Positions 21,241-30,084 of a stretch of 64,000 nt of DNA are shown here, one piece after another (the first letter of the stretch is position 1; every line of letters begins with the position of its first letter). This DNA comes from Pseudomonas frederiksbergensis. GTDB taxonomy: Bacteria > Pseudomonadota > Gammaproteobacteria > Pseudomonadales > Pseudomonadaceae. Under the pieces are notes generated by a model. That model searched no databases and was not told the origin of the DNA. It saw only the letters and a list, made by a program, of their open reading frames with translations. A program made the position numbers and the translations under genes. The stretch spans positions 496,001 to 560,000 of the forward strand of contig NZ_JQGJ02000004.1 of assembly GCF_000802155.2 (NCBI RefSeq), read 5' to 3'.

Positions 21241-21891
21241 ATGACTATCCCGGACAACAACCCCGAGCGACAAAGCGGCACCGCAAGCCAGGGGCGAGCT
21301 GGAGAACCCCTGAACCACATCAAGGATGACGTGAACGAAGCCATCGGCAGCGCTCGCGAGCAGGCCGATGCGCATTTCGGCCAGTACCGCGATACCGCGG
21401 CGGACCAGATCGATGCATTGGCGCGTGGCGCCAAGTCAGCCATGTCGGAACTCGAAGCCAATGACACGCTGGGCTTGTCGCATTACCTGGCAGACATGGC
21501 CGACAGCATGAGTGGCCTGGCCAGCAAGTTGCGCAACAAGAGCGCCGAGCAACTGTTGCATGACGGCTCGCGTTTGGCGCGGGATAACCCGGGCCTGTTC
21601 CTCGCCGGCAGTATCGCAGTGGGCTTCGGGCTGTCGCGGTTCCTCAAGGCCGGCACTTCTGCGATGGCCACAGAGGTCGACCACGCTGGCGCCGAACGGG
21701 CGGAGCCACCGGCCGAAGGCTTCGGCGCCCAGCCCTTCGATCCGATGCCCGACCCTATTGGTCCGGGTGCGGCGACTAGCAGCGGACTCGCCACGGGCGT
21801 CACCCCGACTTCACCCAGCGTGCAGGACCATCCCAGTGATTCAGCTACCGGCTCGCTGCCGGGCTCGGCCAATACCAGAGGAGAATTGTGA
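21241..21891 (+). CDS. Hypothetical protein with a YqjD-like ribosome/membrane-anchor pattern
   Basis: The 216-aa protein has a hydrophilic helical N-terminal half (residues about 20-100: NHIKDDVNEAIGSAREQADAH), the NPGLFLAG-(S)-IAVGFG hydrophobic segment near residue 120, and a disordered Pro/Ser/Gly tail. The layout recalls YqjD/DUF883 proteins, which have an amphipathic helix and then one membrane anchor, but I do not claim the family. GGAGG is 14 bases before the ATG, which is long. TGGAACTCG occurs twice ten bases apart at 21121-21139 in the promoter region. It overlaps the next gene by one base: first of a coupled trio. Confidence 0.75.
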   Translation: MTIPDNNPERQSGTASQGRAGEPLNHIKDDVNEAIGSAREQADAHFGQYRDTAADQIDALARGAKSAMSELEANDTLGLSHYLADMADSMSGLASKLRNKSAEQLLHDGSRLARDNPGLFLAGSIAVGFGLSRFLKAGTSAMATEVDHAGAERAEPPAEGFGAQPFDPMPDPIGPGAATSSGLATGVTPTSPSVQDHPSDSATGSLPGSANTRGEL

Positions 21892-22322
21892 TGAATCGAC
21901 CAGACCCGGATATCCAGCGTTCCGCAGGGGCCTCGGTGCCCGAAAACGATGCCTCGGTCATGGGCCTGCTCAGGCAGTTGACCCACGAAGTGCCCTCACT
22001 GTTTACCAAGGAACTGGCATTGGCCAAGGCGGAATTCCAAGCCAGCCTCAACACCTTGAAGGCGGGTATCGCGGGGGTGGCGGGCGGCGCGATGGTGCTG
22101 ATGGCCGGCTTCATCATTCTGCTGATGGCGGTGGTGTATGGCCTGAGCACGATGATGGCGCCCTGGCTGGCCGCGCTGATCGTGGGCGTGGTGGCGATGA
22201 TCATCGGTTTCGTCATGGTGCAGTCCGGCAAGAAGCAATTCGAACCGTCCCATTTCAAGCCTGACCGAACGCTCGACGCCTTGAACAAAGATCAGGAAGC
22301 CCTGCGGAGGAAAGCCTCATGA
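21891..22322 (+). CDS. YqjE-like (phage-holin superfamily III) membrane protein
   Basis: The 143-aa protein has an N-terminal cytosolic helix (VMGLLRQLTHEVPSLFTKELALAKAEF) and two adjacent membrane helices (about residues 60-80 and 85-108), then a basic tail. This is the YqjE / putative Actinobacterial Holin-X layout; despite the name, this is a housekeeping envelope protein, not a phage gene. ATG 21891 overlaps the stop before it, and the stop overlaps the next ATG (ATGA), so all three proteins are translated together. Confidence 0.85.
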   Translation: MNRPDPDIQRSAGASVPENDASVMGLLRQLTHEVPSLFTKELALAKAEFQASLNTLKAGIAGVAGGAMVLMAGFIILLMAVVYGLSTMMAPWLAALIVGVVAMIIGFVMVQSGKKQFEPSHFKPDRTLDALNKDQEALRRKAS

Positions 22323-23128
22323 AGGATGAATTCAAAACCGAATCGCAGAAAAGCCCGGAGACCATCGAGCGCGAGATCGATGAGCAGCGCGCCCATATCA
22401 GCCACATCGTCGATGCCTTGGGCAGCAAATTCACCCCAGGGCAAATGCTCGATCAGGCCTTGGGCCTGGTGAAGGGAAATGGCGCGGATTTTTTTGGCAA
22501 CCTGGGCACTACGGTGCGCAACAACCCGGTGCCGACCGTGCTGACTACGGTTGGCCTGTGCTGGTTGATGCTCGGCCAGAACCACCCATCACGGGTTGGC
22601 TATCGTGTCGGTCCTGACCAGGATTCCAGCGGCTGGACCGATGGGCTGGCCAGTGGGTTGGGCAGTGCCAGGAACCATTTGCATGACACCACCGACTCCT
22701 TGCGCGAAGGCTTTCACCACCTCAAGGACAAGGCCTCGCACATGGCCGATGATTTGAGCGCCAGTGCTCGTCATGCCCGCAATCGTGCACATGAAACGGG
22801 TGATCGAATGAGCCAGGGTTCGCACGACCTGGGCGATCAGTTCAGCCGCCTGCTCAAGGAGCAACCGTTGATGATGGCGGCCGCGGGTATCGCCTTGGGC
22901 GCCATGTTGGGCGCAGCCTTGCCGAGCACTTCCACCGAACAGCGGGTGATGGGCAAGACCAGCGCCGGCTTGGCCGACAAGGCCAAGCAAAAGGCTCGCG
23001 AGGGCTACGAAACGGTGCGTGATACGGTGAGCAAGACCACCGAGCATCGTGATGAGCCTAGCGTCACGCCGGCCAACGGACGGGTGCATTCCGGCGCGGA
23101 TCTTTCCGGCGGGCTGGGGACTTCGTAG
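22319..23128 (+). CDS. DUF3618 domain-containing protein
   Basis: The 269-aa protein starts with the DUF3618 signature (SPETIEREIDEQRAHISHIVDAL...TPGQMLDQAL) in residues 10-60, then a short hydrophobic stretch (VLTTVGLCWLML), a long Ala/Asp/His-rich coiled region and a second hydrophobic stretch near residue 185 (MMAAAGIALGAMLGAAL), ending in a charged tail. It is probably attached to the inner membrane. Function unknown; DUF3618 genes usually follow yqjE-like genes, as here. It ends the trio before a strong hairpin. Confidence 0.85.
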   Translation: MKDEFKTESQKSPETIEREIDEQRAHISHIVDALGSKFTPGQMLDQALGLVKGNGADFFGNLGTTVRNNPVPTVLTTVGLCWLMLGQNHPSRVGYRVGPDQDSSGWTDGLASGLGSARNHLHDTTDSLREGFHHLKDKASHMADDLSASARHARNRAHETGDRMSQGSHDLGDQFSRLLKEQPLMMAAAGIALGAMLGAALPSTSTEQRVMGKTSAGLADKAKQKAREGYETVRDTVSKTTEHRDEPSVTPANGRVHSGADLSGGLGTS

Positions 23129-23135
23129 GCGCAAG

Positions 23136-23169
23136 CAGGTGCGGCGCGGCTGGATCCGCGCCGCACCTG
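23136..23169 (+). terminator. Perfect 14-bp GC-rich hairpin ending the yqjE-like trio
   Basis: CAGGTGCGGCGCGG, loop CTGGAT, exact complement. No T-run follows, so it is either a weak terminator or a 3' stabiliser. Confidence 0.65.
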
Positions 23170-23242
23170 TCAACCTTGACAGTAGCTTCGGTCGTCGTTC
23201 GGTTATTTCATGGGAAATACACCGTTCTCAAGGAAGCAACAC

Positions 23243-24649
23243 ATGAAACATCAGGTCCCGTTCACCGGCCATCTGGTCTTCATCGGCTTCGGCTCCATTG
23301 CCCGGGCCACCTTGCCCTTGCTGCTGGGACAAGATGACATCGAGGTCCAACAGATCACCGTCATCGCCCCAGTAATCGAGCAGAACATCTGGTTCAAGGA
23401 GCGAGGTATTCAGTTTATCTGTGAGGCGTTGACCGAGCAGAACTTCGCGCAAACCCTGGATCGCTTCGTCCAACCGGGGGATTTCATTGTCAACCTGTCG
23501 GTGGAGGTCAGCTCCCTGGCGGTCATTGCCTATGCTTCCGACAAGGGCGCGCTGTACCTGGACACCTGCGTCGAGCCCTGGGCCGGCGGCTACAACGATC
23601 CACAGTTGGACCTTTCCCACCGCACCAATTATGCATTGCGCTACCAGGTGCTGGATTTGCGCAAGCGATTGGGCAGGGGGCCGACGGCAGTGGTTGCCCA
23701 CGGCGCCAACCCTGGCTTGATCACGCATTTGCTCAAGGCTGGGCTGATGGAATTGGCCGTGCAGTTGGGCCATCCGCTACCCGAGGCCGGTGAGGGGATC
23801 GATTGGGCCAGGTTGTGCATGGGACTGGGCATCAAGGTCATTCATTTTGCCGAACGCGATACCCAATGCTCCCAGCGTCTCAAAGAGGATGATGAGTTCG
23901 TCAACACCTGGTCGGTGCACGGATTTATCAGTGAGGGTAGCCAGCCGGCGGAGCTGGGTTGGGGCAGTCACGAGCGCACGTGGCCGTCTTTTGCGCGGCG
24001 ACACCGCTTCGGCAGCCGTAACGCGATCTATCTGGAGCGGCCGAGCGCCAGTGTGTTGGTAAAGACTTGGACACCCTTGGGCGGTCCATGCCTGGGCATG
24101 ATGATCACCCATCACGAGACCGCTTCGACGGCCGACCTGCTGACCGTCAAGGATCAACGCAAATTGATCTATCGGCCAACGCTGCATTACGCCTATCACC
24201 CTTGCAATGACGCGTTGCTGTCGGTTCATGAGCTGATCGGCCGAGGCTGGCAGACCCAAACCCGGCAACGCATCCTCAACGGTGAAATCGACAGCGGCGG
24301 GGTCGATGCTCTGGGCGTGTTGCTCATGGGGCACGACTGGAATGCCTACTGGTTCGGCTCGCTGTTGAGCATCGACGAAGCCCGGGCGCTGGTCCCGTTC
24401 AACAACGCCACCAGCCTGCAAGTGGCGGCGGGGGTCCTGTCGGGGATCGTCTGGGCGGTCGAGCATCCGGATCGCGGTATCGTCGAACCCGAACAGATGG
24501 ATTACGAACGCGTGCTGGAAATCGCCAGGCCCTACCTGGGCACGCTGGTGGGCCAGCGCACCGACTGGACACCCAGTGGCGCCAGCCCCAAGCCTACCGC
24601 GCAGGAATCGGCGCAGGACTGGCAGTTCGCGCACTTCACCCGGTTCTGA
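23243..24649 (+). CDS. hss: Homospermidine synthase
   Basis: An NAD+-dependent enzyme that joins two putrescines (or spermidine and putrescine) into sym-homospermidine. The 468-aa length fits the bacterial family (about 470-480). The Rossmann start HLVFIGFGSIA, the DTCVEPWAGGY block, GANPGLITHLLK and the DALGVLLMGHDWNAYW segment are all typical. ATG 23243 has AAGGA at good spacing. It stands alone, with a palindrome upstream. Its place at the end of the stress run suggests polyamine production under stress (inference); many pseudomonads carry this gene. Confidence 0.92.
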   Translation: MKHQVPFTGHLVFIGFGSIARATLPLLLGQDDIEVQQITVIAPVIEQNIWFKERGIQFICEALTEQNFAQTLDRFVQPGDFIVNLSVEVSSLAVIAYASDKGALYLDTCVEPWAGGYNDPQLDLSHRTNYALRYQVLDLRKRLGRGPTAVVAHGANPGLITHLLKAGLMELAVQLGHPLPEAGEGIDWARLCMGLGIKVIHFAERDTQCSQRLKEDDEFVNTWSVHGFISEGSQPAELGWGSHERTWPSFARRHRFGSRNAIYLERPSASVLVKTWTPLGGPCLGMMITHHETASTADLLTVKDQRKLIYRPTLHYAYHPCNDALLSVHELIGRGWQTQTRQRILNGEIDSGGVDALGVLLMGHDWNAYWFGSLLSIDEARALVPFNNATSLQVAAGVLSGIVWAVEHPDRGIVEPEQMDYERVLEIARPYLGTLVGQRTDWTPSGASPKPTAQESAQDWQFAHFTRF

Positions 24650-24691
24650 CTGCTGCGACCCTCGTCACAGGGACCGACACGATTGCAACGC

Positions 24692-24698
24692 CTATACT
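24692..24698 (+). promoter_or_regulatory. RpoS-type -10 element before the lipoprotein gene
   Basis: CCTATACTCAA at 24691-24701 matches the extended RpoS -10 (KCTATACTTAA) at 10 of 11 positions, and lies about 38 bases before the GTG start. Confidence 0.5.
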
Positions 24699-24736
24699 CA
24701 AGTCCATGGATCCCTTGATGCCCGGGTGGCGCAATC

Positions 24737-25756
24737 GTGCTGCGTTCGCTGATGCTGGTCGTGATGCTCGTCCTGGCGGGGTGCGCCACGTCACAACGCG
24801 GCCAGCAGGTCGCCACGGTAGCGATTGCCCAGGACACTTGGCGACAGGTTGACCGGCAGATCATCGCCGCGTCGAAAAGCGCCCTCGAACAGGCTCAGCT
24901 GTACGCGCGCGGCTCGATGGAGCATTGGCGGGTGTTGGTCTACGAGCGCACGGAGGCTGAGTTCATCCCGTGGTTCAGCAGTTATTGGACCCAGGAATGG
25001 TTGGCGTTGAAAGTCAGTTGGTATTCAGCCAGCGCCGAGGGCGAGGCGGACTCGGCGGCCAAGCGCCTGGCGGCATACTTGCAGGAGCAGTATCGCGAGC
25101 AGGTGCTGGCGCCCGTCGCGGTGGAAATCGATCCCGAGGCGATCAGGGCCAACGCGACCGGGTACTACGTGCGCTTGCTCAATCAGCAGATCCCGGTGAT
25201 TGCCCAGCGACATCGCATCCCGCCCGAAGTGATGAACCGGCGCTTGCACGCCATTACCGCCATCAACCTGGGCCCACCAGCGGCCCGCAACGCGTCGTTG
25301 TACGAGATGGTCCACACCGAACCGCTCAATACGCTACCGGCCTACGCGGCGTTGATCGATCATGTCGACAGGGCGGCGGACACCGGTTCAGGGCCGTCGG
25401 ACGCGGTAATAGCGACAGTGGCGCAACGCACCAGTGAAAAAATCGAAGCGCAATTCGCCACGCGAGGGGCGGCCGGGGCGGCAGCGGCGGTGGCCGGAAA
25501 AGCCGCAGGGGCGTTGATTTCAGTCGGCGTGGCGGGCATCCGCGCGATGATCCACGAGGGTGAACGGGAGGACATGGAAGCACAGATCCGCAAGAGCCTG
25601 AGCGCGGCTTTCGACGAAGCCTGGTTCAAGTCCCTCAAGCATCCCCTCAGCGGGGTGATGGCTCCGGTGTATTACCTGGCCGGGGAAATCGACGACAACC
25701 TGATGCAAGCCGATCTTTCCGGTCGGCCGGTGGAATTGCCTGCCGTCGTGCCTTGA
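24737..25756 (+). CDS. Uncharacterised lipoprotein
   Basis: The 339-aa protein starts at GTG 24737 with a lipoprotein signal peptide: LRSLMLVVMLVLAGC, cleavage before Cys15. Asp is not at +2, so the outer membrane is expected. The body is helical and soluble, with an Ala/Gly-rich hydrophobic patch near residue 250 (GAAAAVAGKAAGALISVGVAGIRA broken over 24 residues) that could insert in a membrane. The family is not recognised. No ribosome site is clear. An RpoS-like -10 sits upstream. It is monocistronic and convergent with a small gene at 25772. Confidence 0.8.
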   Translation: MLRSLMLVVMLVLAGCATSQRGQQVATVAIAQDTWRQVDRQIIAASKSALEQAQLYARGSMEHWRVLVYERTEAEFIPWFSSYWTQEWLALKVSWYSASAEGEADSAAKRLAAYLQEQYREQVLAPVAVEIDPEAIRANATGYYVRLLNQQIPVIAQRHRIPPEVMNRRLHAITAINLGPPAARNASLYEMVHTEPLNTLPAYAALIDHVDRAADTGSGPSDAVIATVAQRTSEKIEAQFATRGAAGAAAAVAGKAAGALISVGVAGIRAMIHEGEREDMEAQIRKSLSAAFDEAWFKSLKHPLSGVMAPVYYLAGEIDDNLMQADLSGRPVELPAVVP

Positions 25757-25771
25757 CCAGAGGCCCTTTTC

Positions 25772-25966
25772 CTAGTCCGACCCCAGCGTGACGCGACAAC
25801 CCTTGCGATGGCGGATCTGTTCGTCCGTGGGGCGTTCCTTGATGAATTCGAAGCGCGGCTCGCCTTCGCTGTAGATCACCAGCCATCCCCACTCCAATTC
25901 AGTTTCATCCTGCCCGGGCTGGGGCGGTGCGGCCCACCAGGGTTCTTTTTGCATGATTTGGCGCAT
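25772..25966 (-). CDS. Small conserved hypothetical protein (64 aa)
   Basis: ATG 25966 is preceded by a perfect GGAGG ribosome site. The product is acidic and aromatic, with Trp-rich segments (KEPWWAAPP, EWGWLVIYSEGEPRFEF) and a basic RHRKGCRV end. No signal peptide. A likely RpoS-type -10 (TCTATAGTCAA on the minus strand) lies 25 bases upstream. Function unknown. Confidence 0.75.
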   Translation of the reverse strand: MRQIMQKEPWWAAPPQPGQDETELEWGWLVIYSEGEPRFEFIKERPTDEQIRHRKGCRVTLGSD

Positions 25967-25990
25967 CGTTTACCTCCTGCCGGTTGATCC

Positions 25991-26001
25991 TTGACTATAG
26001 A
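25991..26001 (-). promoter_or_regulatory. RpoS-like -10 element
   Basis: Minus-strand TCTATAGTCAA, 9 of 11 matches to the extended RpoS -10, upstream of the 64-aa gene. Confidence 0.4.
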
Positions 26002-26065
26002 CCGCTGGATTTCGTGACTAGCGCCCGCGCAGCTTTTTGAAAGTCATGGTCGGACGCCGCTTTTG

Positions 26066-26101
26066 TGGCGAGGGGGCAAGCTCCCTCGCCACGTTTTTTT
26101 A
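26066..26101. repeat. GTGGCGAGGG-family hairpin followed by a T-run
   Basis: GTGGCGAGGGGGC-AA-GCTCCCTCGCCAC with one mismatch, then seven T. It can work as a terminator on the plus strand. Confidence 0.75.
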
Positions 26102-26188
26102 GCCGACCCAGTGTGCTCTGAACCTGCCCATCGGCGTCTAGCGTCTGTATCCCCGCACTCGAACGGGGAATGATTGGACCCTGCGCAT

Positions 26189-27097
26189 ATGCAAGCACTG
26201 TTGAACGAGATCCTCGATGCGGTTCGCCCCCTGATCGGTCAGGGCAAGGTGGCCAACTACATTCCCGCCCTTGGCACTGTGGCGGCCAATCAGTTGGGCA
26301 TTGCCGTCTATAGCAATGACGGCGAGATGTATTGCGCGGGCGACGCCGAGACCGCGTTTTCGGTGCAGAGTATTTCCAAGGTATTCAGCCTGGTGCAGGC
26401 CATCGGGCATTCCGGCGAGGCCATCTGGGAGCGCTTGGGCCATGAGCCCTCCGGCCAGCCTTTCAACTCCCTGGTGCAACTGGAGTTCGAACGGGGCCGT
26501 CCGCGCAATCCATTCATCAATGCCGGAGCCTTGGTGATCTGTGATATCAACCAGTCACGCTTTGCCGCTCCGGCGCTGTCGATGCGTGATTTCGTACGGC
26601 GTCTGTCCGGTAATCCCCAGGTGATGGTCGACGGCAAGGTCGCCGAGTCGGAGTATCAGCACCGTGCCCGCAACGCGGCGATGGCCTACCTGATGCAATC
26701 CTTCGGCAATTTCCATAACGATGTGGAAGCGGTGTTGCGCAGTTATTTCAGCCATTGCGCGCTGCGAATGAACTGCATCGACCTGGCCCGGGCGTTCTGC
26801 TTTCTCGCCAATGACGGTTTCTGCAAGCACAGCGGCGAGCAGATCCTCAGCGCTCGCCAGACTCAGCAAGTCAATTCCATCATGGCCACCAGCGGCCTGT
26901 ACGACGAGGCGGGCAACTTTGCCTACCGTGTCGGCTTGCCGGGCAAGAGCGGTGTGGGCGGCGGGATCGTCGCCGTGGTGCCAGGGCAGTTCACGGTCTG
27001 CGTCTGGTCGCCGGAGCTCAACGCGGCCGGCAACTCCCTGGCCGGCATGGCGGCGCTGGAATTGCTCAGCCAACGGATTGGCTGGTCGGTGTTCTAG
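26189..27097 (+). CDS. glsA: Glutaminase (serine-dependent beta-lactamase fold)
   Basis: Hydrolyses L-glutamine to glutamate and ammonia. The 302 aa, from ATG 26189, match the family (YneH/GlsA2). The catalytic SxxK is in [11 protein letters not shown]; the [23 protein letters not shown] and [10 protein letters not shown] motifs are all present. A TTG at 26174 with a GGGGA ribosome site in front would add five residues and cannot be excluded. A strong terminator follows. No neighbour points to a wider pathway. Confidence 0.93.
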   Translation: MQALLNEILDAVRPLIGQGKVANYIPALGTVAANQLGIAVYSNDGEMYCAGDAETAFSVQSISKVFSLVQAIGHSGEAIWERLGHEPSGQPFNSLVQLEFERGRPRNPFINAGALVICDINQSRFAAPALSMRDFVRRLSGNPQVMVDGKVAESEYQHRARNAAMAYLMQSFGNFHNDVEAVLRSYFSHCALRMNCIDLARAFCFLANDGFCKHSGEQILSARQTQQVNSIMATSGLYDEAGNFAYRVGLPGKSGVGGGIVAVVPGQFTVCVWSPELNAAGNSLAGMAALELLSQRIGWSVF

Positions 27098-27110
27098 TTT
27101 CCCGTTGCAC

Positions 27111-27150
27111 AAAAAAGGGCCCGCTCCTGAATCAGGAGCGGGCCCTTTTT
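27111..27150. terminator. Bidirectional rho-independent terminator
   Basis: AAAAAGGGCCCGCTCCTG, loop AAT, exact complement ending in TTTTT. It separates the ends of glsA and the convergent 109-aa gene. Confidence 0.9.
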
Positions 27151-27162
27151 GTTTGTGGGCTA

Positions 27163-27492
27163 TCAGCAGAGGCGGTCGATGACCCGGACCTCAGACGAAT
27201 GCTGCACCGATTGCCAGGCCTGGGTCAGCGTCTGCAGGACGCGGCCCATGAAGTCTTTGTCGGCCGCGGCTTTCTTGCCGACGTAGCCTTGCCCGCGGCG
27301 GTACATCTTCAGTCGAGCGCAGAGATCCTGCTGGTGCTTGTCGAATTCCTCTTCCTGGGTGAAAGGCGAGAGGCAGTCCATATGGACTTGGCCGGTCTTG
27401 CTGATCCACAGGATATGACTATCCAGGCTGTCCTTGTGTGCTGCGAACATGCGAGCCAGTTCATCAATAGATGGTTGATTATTCAGATTCAT
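27163..27492 (-). CDS. Conserved hypothetical protein (109 aa)
   Basis: ATG 27492 with AAGGGG upstream. The soluble protein has a helical N-terminus (PSIDELARMFAAHKDSLDSH), a WISKTGQVHMDCLSPF beta stretch and a charged C-terminus with YRRGQGYVGKKAAAD. No signal peptide, no known domain. Monocistronic between a terminator and a long gap. Confidence 0.7.
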   Translation of the reverse strand: MNLNNQPSIDELARMFAAHKDSLDSHILWISKTGQVHMDCLSPFTQEEEFDKHQQDLCARLKMYRRGQGYVGKKAAADKDFMGRVLQTLTQAWQSVQHSSEVRVIDRLC

Positions 27493-27932
27493 GTGTAAGC
27501 CCCTTGACCATTTGGTTGATCTGTCTGGTGGTTCGCAAAACTTCGCCGTTCGGTAAGTGCCTGCCTGATACCGAAATCAGGCCGTCAGCATTCATCCGCA
27601 GGACTTCTGCGGGGTCGTGCAATCGGTTATGTAGTGTTAATCGAAGGGCTGCTACGCAAATGCGCTACAACGAAGAGAAACAGCGAAGAATCTTCAGGCC
27701 AGTGTCGACTTCAAAGGTCGAGCCCATGCGTCATGAGGATTGATTCGCCAGCGTTTCTCGTCCTTGTTACCGGACGGTCATGCCAGGTCAGCACCTTCAA
27801 TCTGCCTTGTGAGCAGTCCCTTATCCAAAAAACAGCTCGGCGGTCAGACGAGCTTGCTCAAACATTTGCCTGTACTCCCGATCGGGGAGACGTCTGCATC
27901 ATGCAAGGCGAAATCGGAGGCGTCAACGGTTT

Positions 27933-27958
27933 TGTAGTGATTATTTTTGGTCACTACA
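27933..27958. promoter_or_regulatory. Inverted repeat TGTAGTGA-N10-TCACTACA
   Basis: Perfect 8-bp arms around an AT-rich 10-base centre. It could be an operator, but no gene start is near enough to assign it. Confidence 0.4.
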
Positions 27959-28032
27959 TATTGTCGGACAAAATGGTTTGGGTATGAAAAACCACCTGAG
28001 TTGGGTGACCTAATCCTTGGTGAGGTATTCAT

Positions 28033-28064
28033 CTGTGGCGAGGGGATTCATCCCCTCGCCACAG
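28033..28064. repeat. GTGGCGAGGGG-family hairpin at the topB end
   Basis: CTGTGGCGAGGGGA-TTCA-TCCCCTCGCCACAG; arms identical to 8785-8816. Confidence 0.75.
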
Positions 28065-28078
28065 GACCTCCTTTGAGT

Positions 28079-30019
28079 TCAAGTGGCCTTGCTCGCCTTG
28101 CGCGGCGCACCGCCAGCCTTGCGCTTGGACGGCTTGCGTTTGTTCTTCCACGGCGCGGCGCCTCGTCCGGCGGGGCTGGCCGGGCCGTTGATGGTCAGGC
28201 TCATGCCTTGGCAGCGGGCCACATGCTTGCTCATCCAGGCGGCTTGCCGGGTGACGAATTCCTCCAAACTCATCTCACCGCTTTGCACCATGTCCAGTGC
28301 TTGTTCCCAGATGGCGGTGGTGCCGGGGTCGGCAATCGCCCGGGGCACCGCGTCGATCAGGCTGAAGGCCGCCGGGGTGGCGGATAGGGCCTTGCCGTTC
28401 TTCAGCAGGTAGCCACGGTCGAGCAAGCCCTGGATGATCGAGGCCCGGGTCGCTTCGGTGCCGATGCCTGTGGTGTCCTTGAGTTTCTGCTTGAGCAGTG
28501 GATCTTCCACCAGCTTGGCGACGTTTTTCATCGCCTTGATCAGGTCGCCTTCGGTGAACGGCTTGGGCGGTTGGGTCCACAAATCCTTTGGTGTCACCGC
28601 GTCGACGTTGCAGTCGCGGCCCTCGGCCAGCGGCGGCAGGGTTTGCGGCGTGGGGGCTTCCCGCCCTCGCGCGGGCGCCAATGCTTCGGGCAGGGCGCGT
28701 TTCCAGCCGGGCTCGACGATCTGCTTGCCCACCGCACGCAGGTCCTGCCCGGCACAATCGAAGTCGGCCTGGGTCCGGTCGTATTCATGGTGGGGCAGGA
28801 ACTGCGCCAGGTAACGTGCGCGAATCAGTGTATAGACGGCGCGTTGCTTGCCGGCGAGCTTGTCGAGGCTCTTCGCCGCCGCCGTGGGAATGATGCCGTG
28901 GTGCGCGCTGACCTTGGCGTCGTTCCAGGCCCGGGACTTGCGCTGTGGCTGCAGGTGATCGCGCAGCGGGGCAAGGCCCGGATCGGCCTGGGCGAGGGCG
29001 GCCAGGATGGCGGGTGCTTCGCTGTGCTGGCTCAAGGGCAGGAAACCGCAATCGCTGCGCGGGTAGGTAATGAGCTTGTAGGTCTCGTAGAGCGACTGGG
29101 CAATGTCCAGGGTCTCCTGGGCGCCGAGTCCAAGTTTCTTCGAGCAGACTTCCTGCAAGGTGCCCAGGTCGAACGGCAGCGGCGGCGCCTCGCGCAGGCG
29201 CTCGGTGCGAACCCTGGTCACTCGCGCCGTTGTGGCGTTGCTCATGGCCTGGGCGGCCTCCCGGGCCATGGCCTGGTTCAGGCAGCGCTCCTGGTCGTCG
29301 CAGGCATCCGGGTCGGCGCGCCACTGGGCGGTGAACGCCGTTCCGGCGTGGCTCAGTTGCACGTCGATGGCCCAATAGGCGACCGGTACGAAATCGGCAA
29401 TGCTGCGGTCGCGATCCACCACCAGACGCAGGGTTGGTGTCTGCACGCGGCCCACCGGCAGGACGCCTTGATAACCGGACTGGCGCCCCAGCAGCGTGAA
29501 CAGGCGGCTCATGTTCATGCCGATCAGCCAGTCGGCCCGGGAGCGACCGAGGGCCGAGTGATACAGGTTGAAGGTTTCCGCCCCCGGCTTGAGGGCGGCG
29601 AGGGCCTTGCGGATCGAGGCTTCGTCGAGGGCTGACAGCCAGAGTCGCTGGATCGGCCCGCGATAGCGGCAATGTTCGACGAGTTCCCGGGCGATCATTT
29701 CGCCCTCGCGGTCGGCATCGGTAGCGATGACCAGTTCCTTTGCCTCTGCCAGCAGCCGCTTGACCGCTTTGTACTGGCTCGCGGTCTTCGGCTTGACCTT
29801 CATCTTCCATTGGGCCGGCACGATGGGCAGGTCGGCCAGCACCCAGCGCTTGTAGCGGGCATCGTAGGCGTCCGGCGGGGCAGTCTCCAGCAAATGGCCG
29901 ATGCACCAGGTCACCGTGACGTTCGCGCCCAGCCAGCAACCGTCGCCGCGACGGGTGGCACCCAACACCGCGGCGATGTCCTTGGCCTGGGACGGTTTCT
30001 CACACAGGTACAACCGCAT
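28079..30019 (-). CDS. topB: DNA topoisomerase III
   Basis: A type IA topoisomerase of 646 aa (E. coli 653). The Toprim domain is at residues 1 to about 150 (RLYLCEKPSQAKDIA; acidic cluster ATDADREGEM), the active-site Tyr is in LITYPRSDC, and the GYLLKNGKALS region is near the C-terminus. The end is a Lys-rich DNA-binding tail (KNKRKPSKRKAGG) without zinc fingers. It decatenates replication and recombination intermediates together with RecQ. ATG 30019 has GAGGCG before it. A LexA-type box lies 71-86 bases upstream, so DNA-damage control is possible. Confidence 0.95.
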   Translation of the reverse strand: MRLYLCEKPSQAKDIAAVLGATRRGDGCWLGANVTVTWCIGHLLETAPPDAYDARYKRWVLADLPIVPAQWKMKVKPKTASQYKAVKRLLAEAKELVIATDADREGEMIARELVEHCRYRGPIQRLWLSALDEASIRKALAALKPGAETFNLYHSALGRSRADWLIGMNMSRLFTLLGRQSGYQGVLPVGRVQTPTLRLVVDRDRSIADFVPVAYWAIDVQLSHAGTAFTAQWRADPDACDDQERCLNQAMAREAAQAMSNATTARVTRVRTERLREAPPLPFDLGTLQEVCSKKLGLGAQETLDIAQSLYETYKLITYPRSDCGFLPLSQHSEAPAILAALAQADPGLAPLRDHLQPQRKSRAWNDAKVSAHHGIIPTAAAKSLDKLAGKQRAVYTLIRARYLAQFLPHHEYDRTQADFDCAGQDLRAVGKQIVEPGWKRALPEALAPARGREAPTPQTLPPLAEGRDCNVDAVTPKDLWTQPPKPFTEGDLIKAMKNVAKLVEDPLLKQKLKDTTGIGTEATRASIIQGLLDRGYLLKNGKALSATPAAFSLIDAVPRAIADPGTTAIWEQALDMVQSGEMSLEEFVTRQAAWMSKHVARCQGMSLTINGPASPAGRGAAPWKNKRKPSKRKAGGAPRKASKAT

Positions 30020-30084
30020 AACGCCTCTTCCTGAGCAGGTTTCATGGGGCGCTAGCATGGTCAGGGATTGGCGCCGGGGCAAGC

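Larger units (their letters stand above)
27493..28078. other. 586-base gap, lower in GC than its surroundings
   Basis: I see no supported gene. It holds the promoter of the 109-aa gene, an 8-bp inverted repeat at 27933-27958 and a GTGGCGAGGG hairpin near the topB end. A 27-codon frame at 27660-27743 lacks a ribosome site. The AT-rich composition and broken frames fit a decayed gene or an acquired fragment. Confidence 0.6.

Noticed and set aside
21891..22322. Phage holin as sign of a prophage
   Set aside because: YqjE-like housekeeping protein; no other phage gene nearby.
27660..27743. 27-codon frame in the gap before topB
   Set aside because: No ribosome site and no recognisable content.
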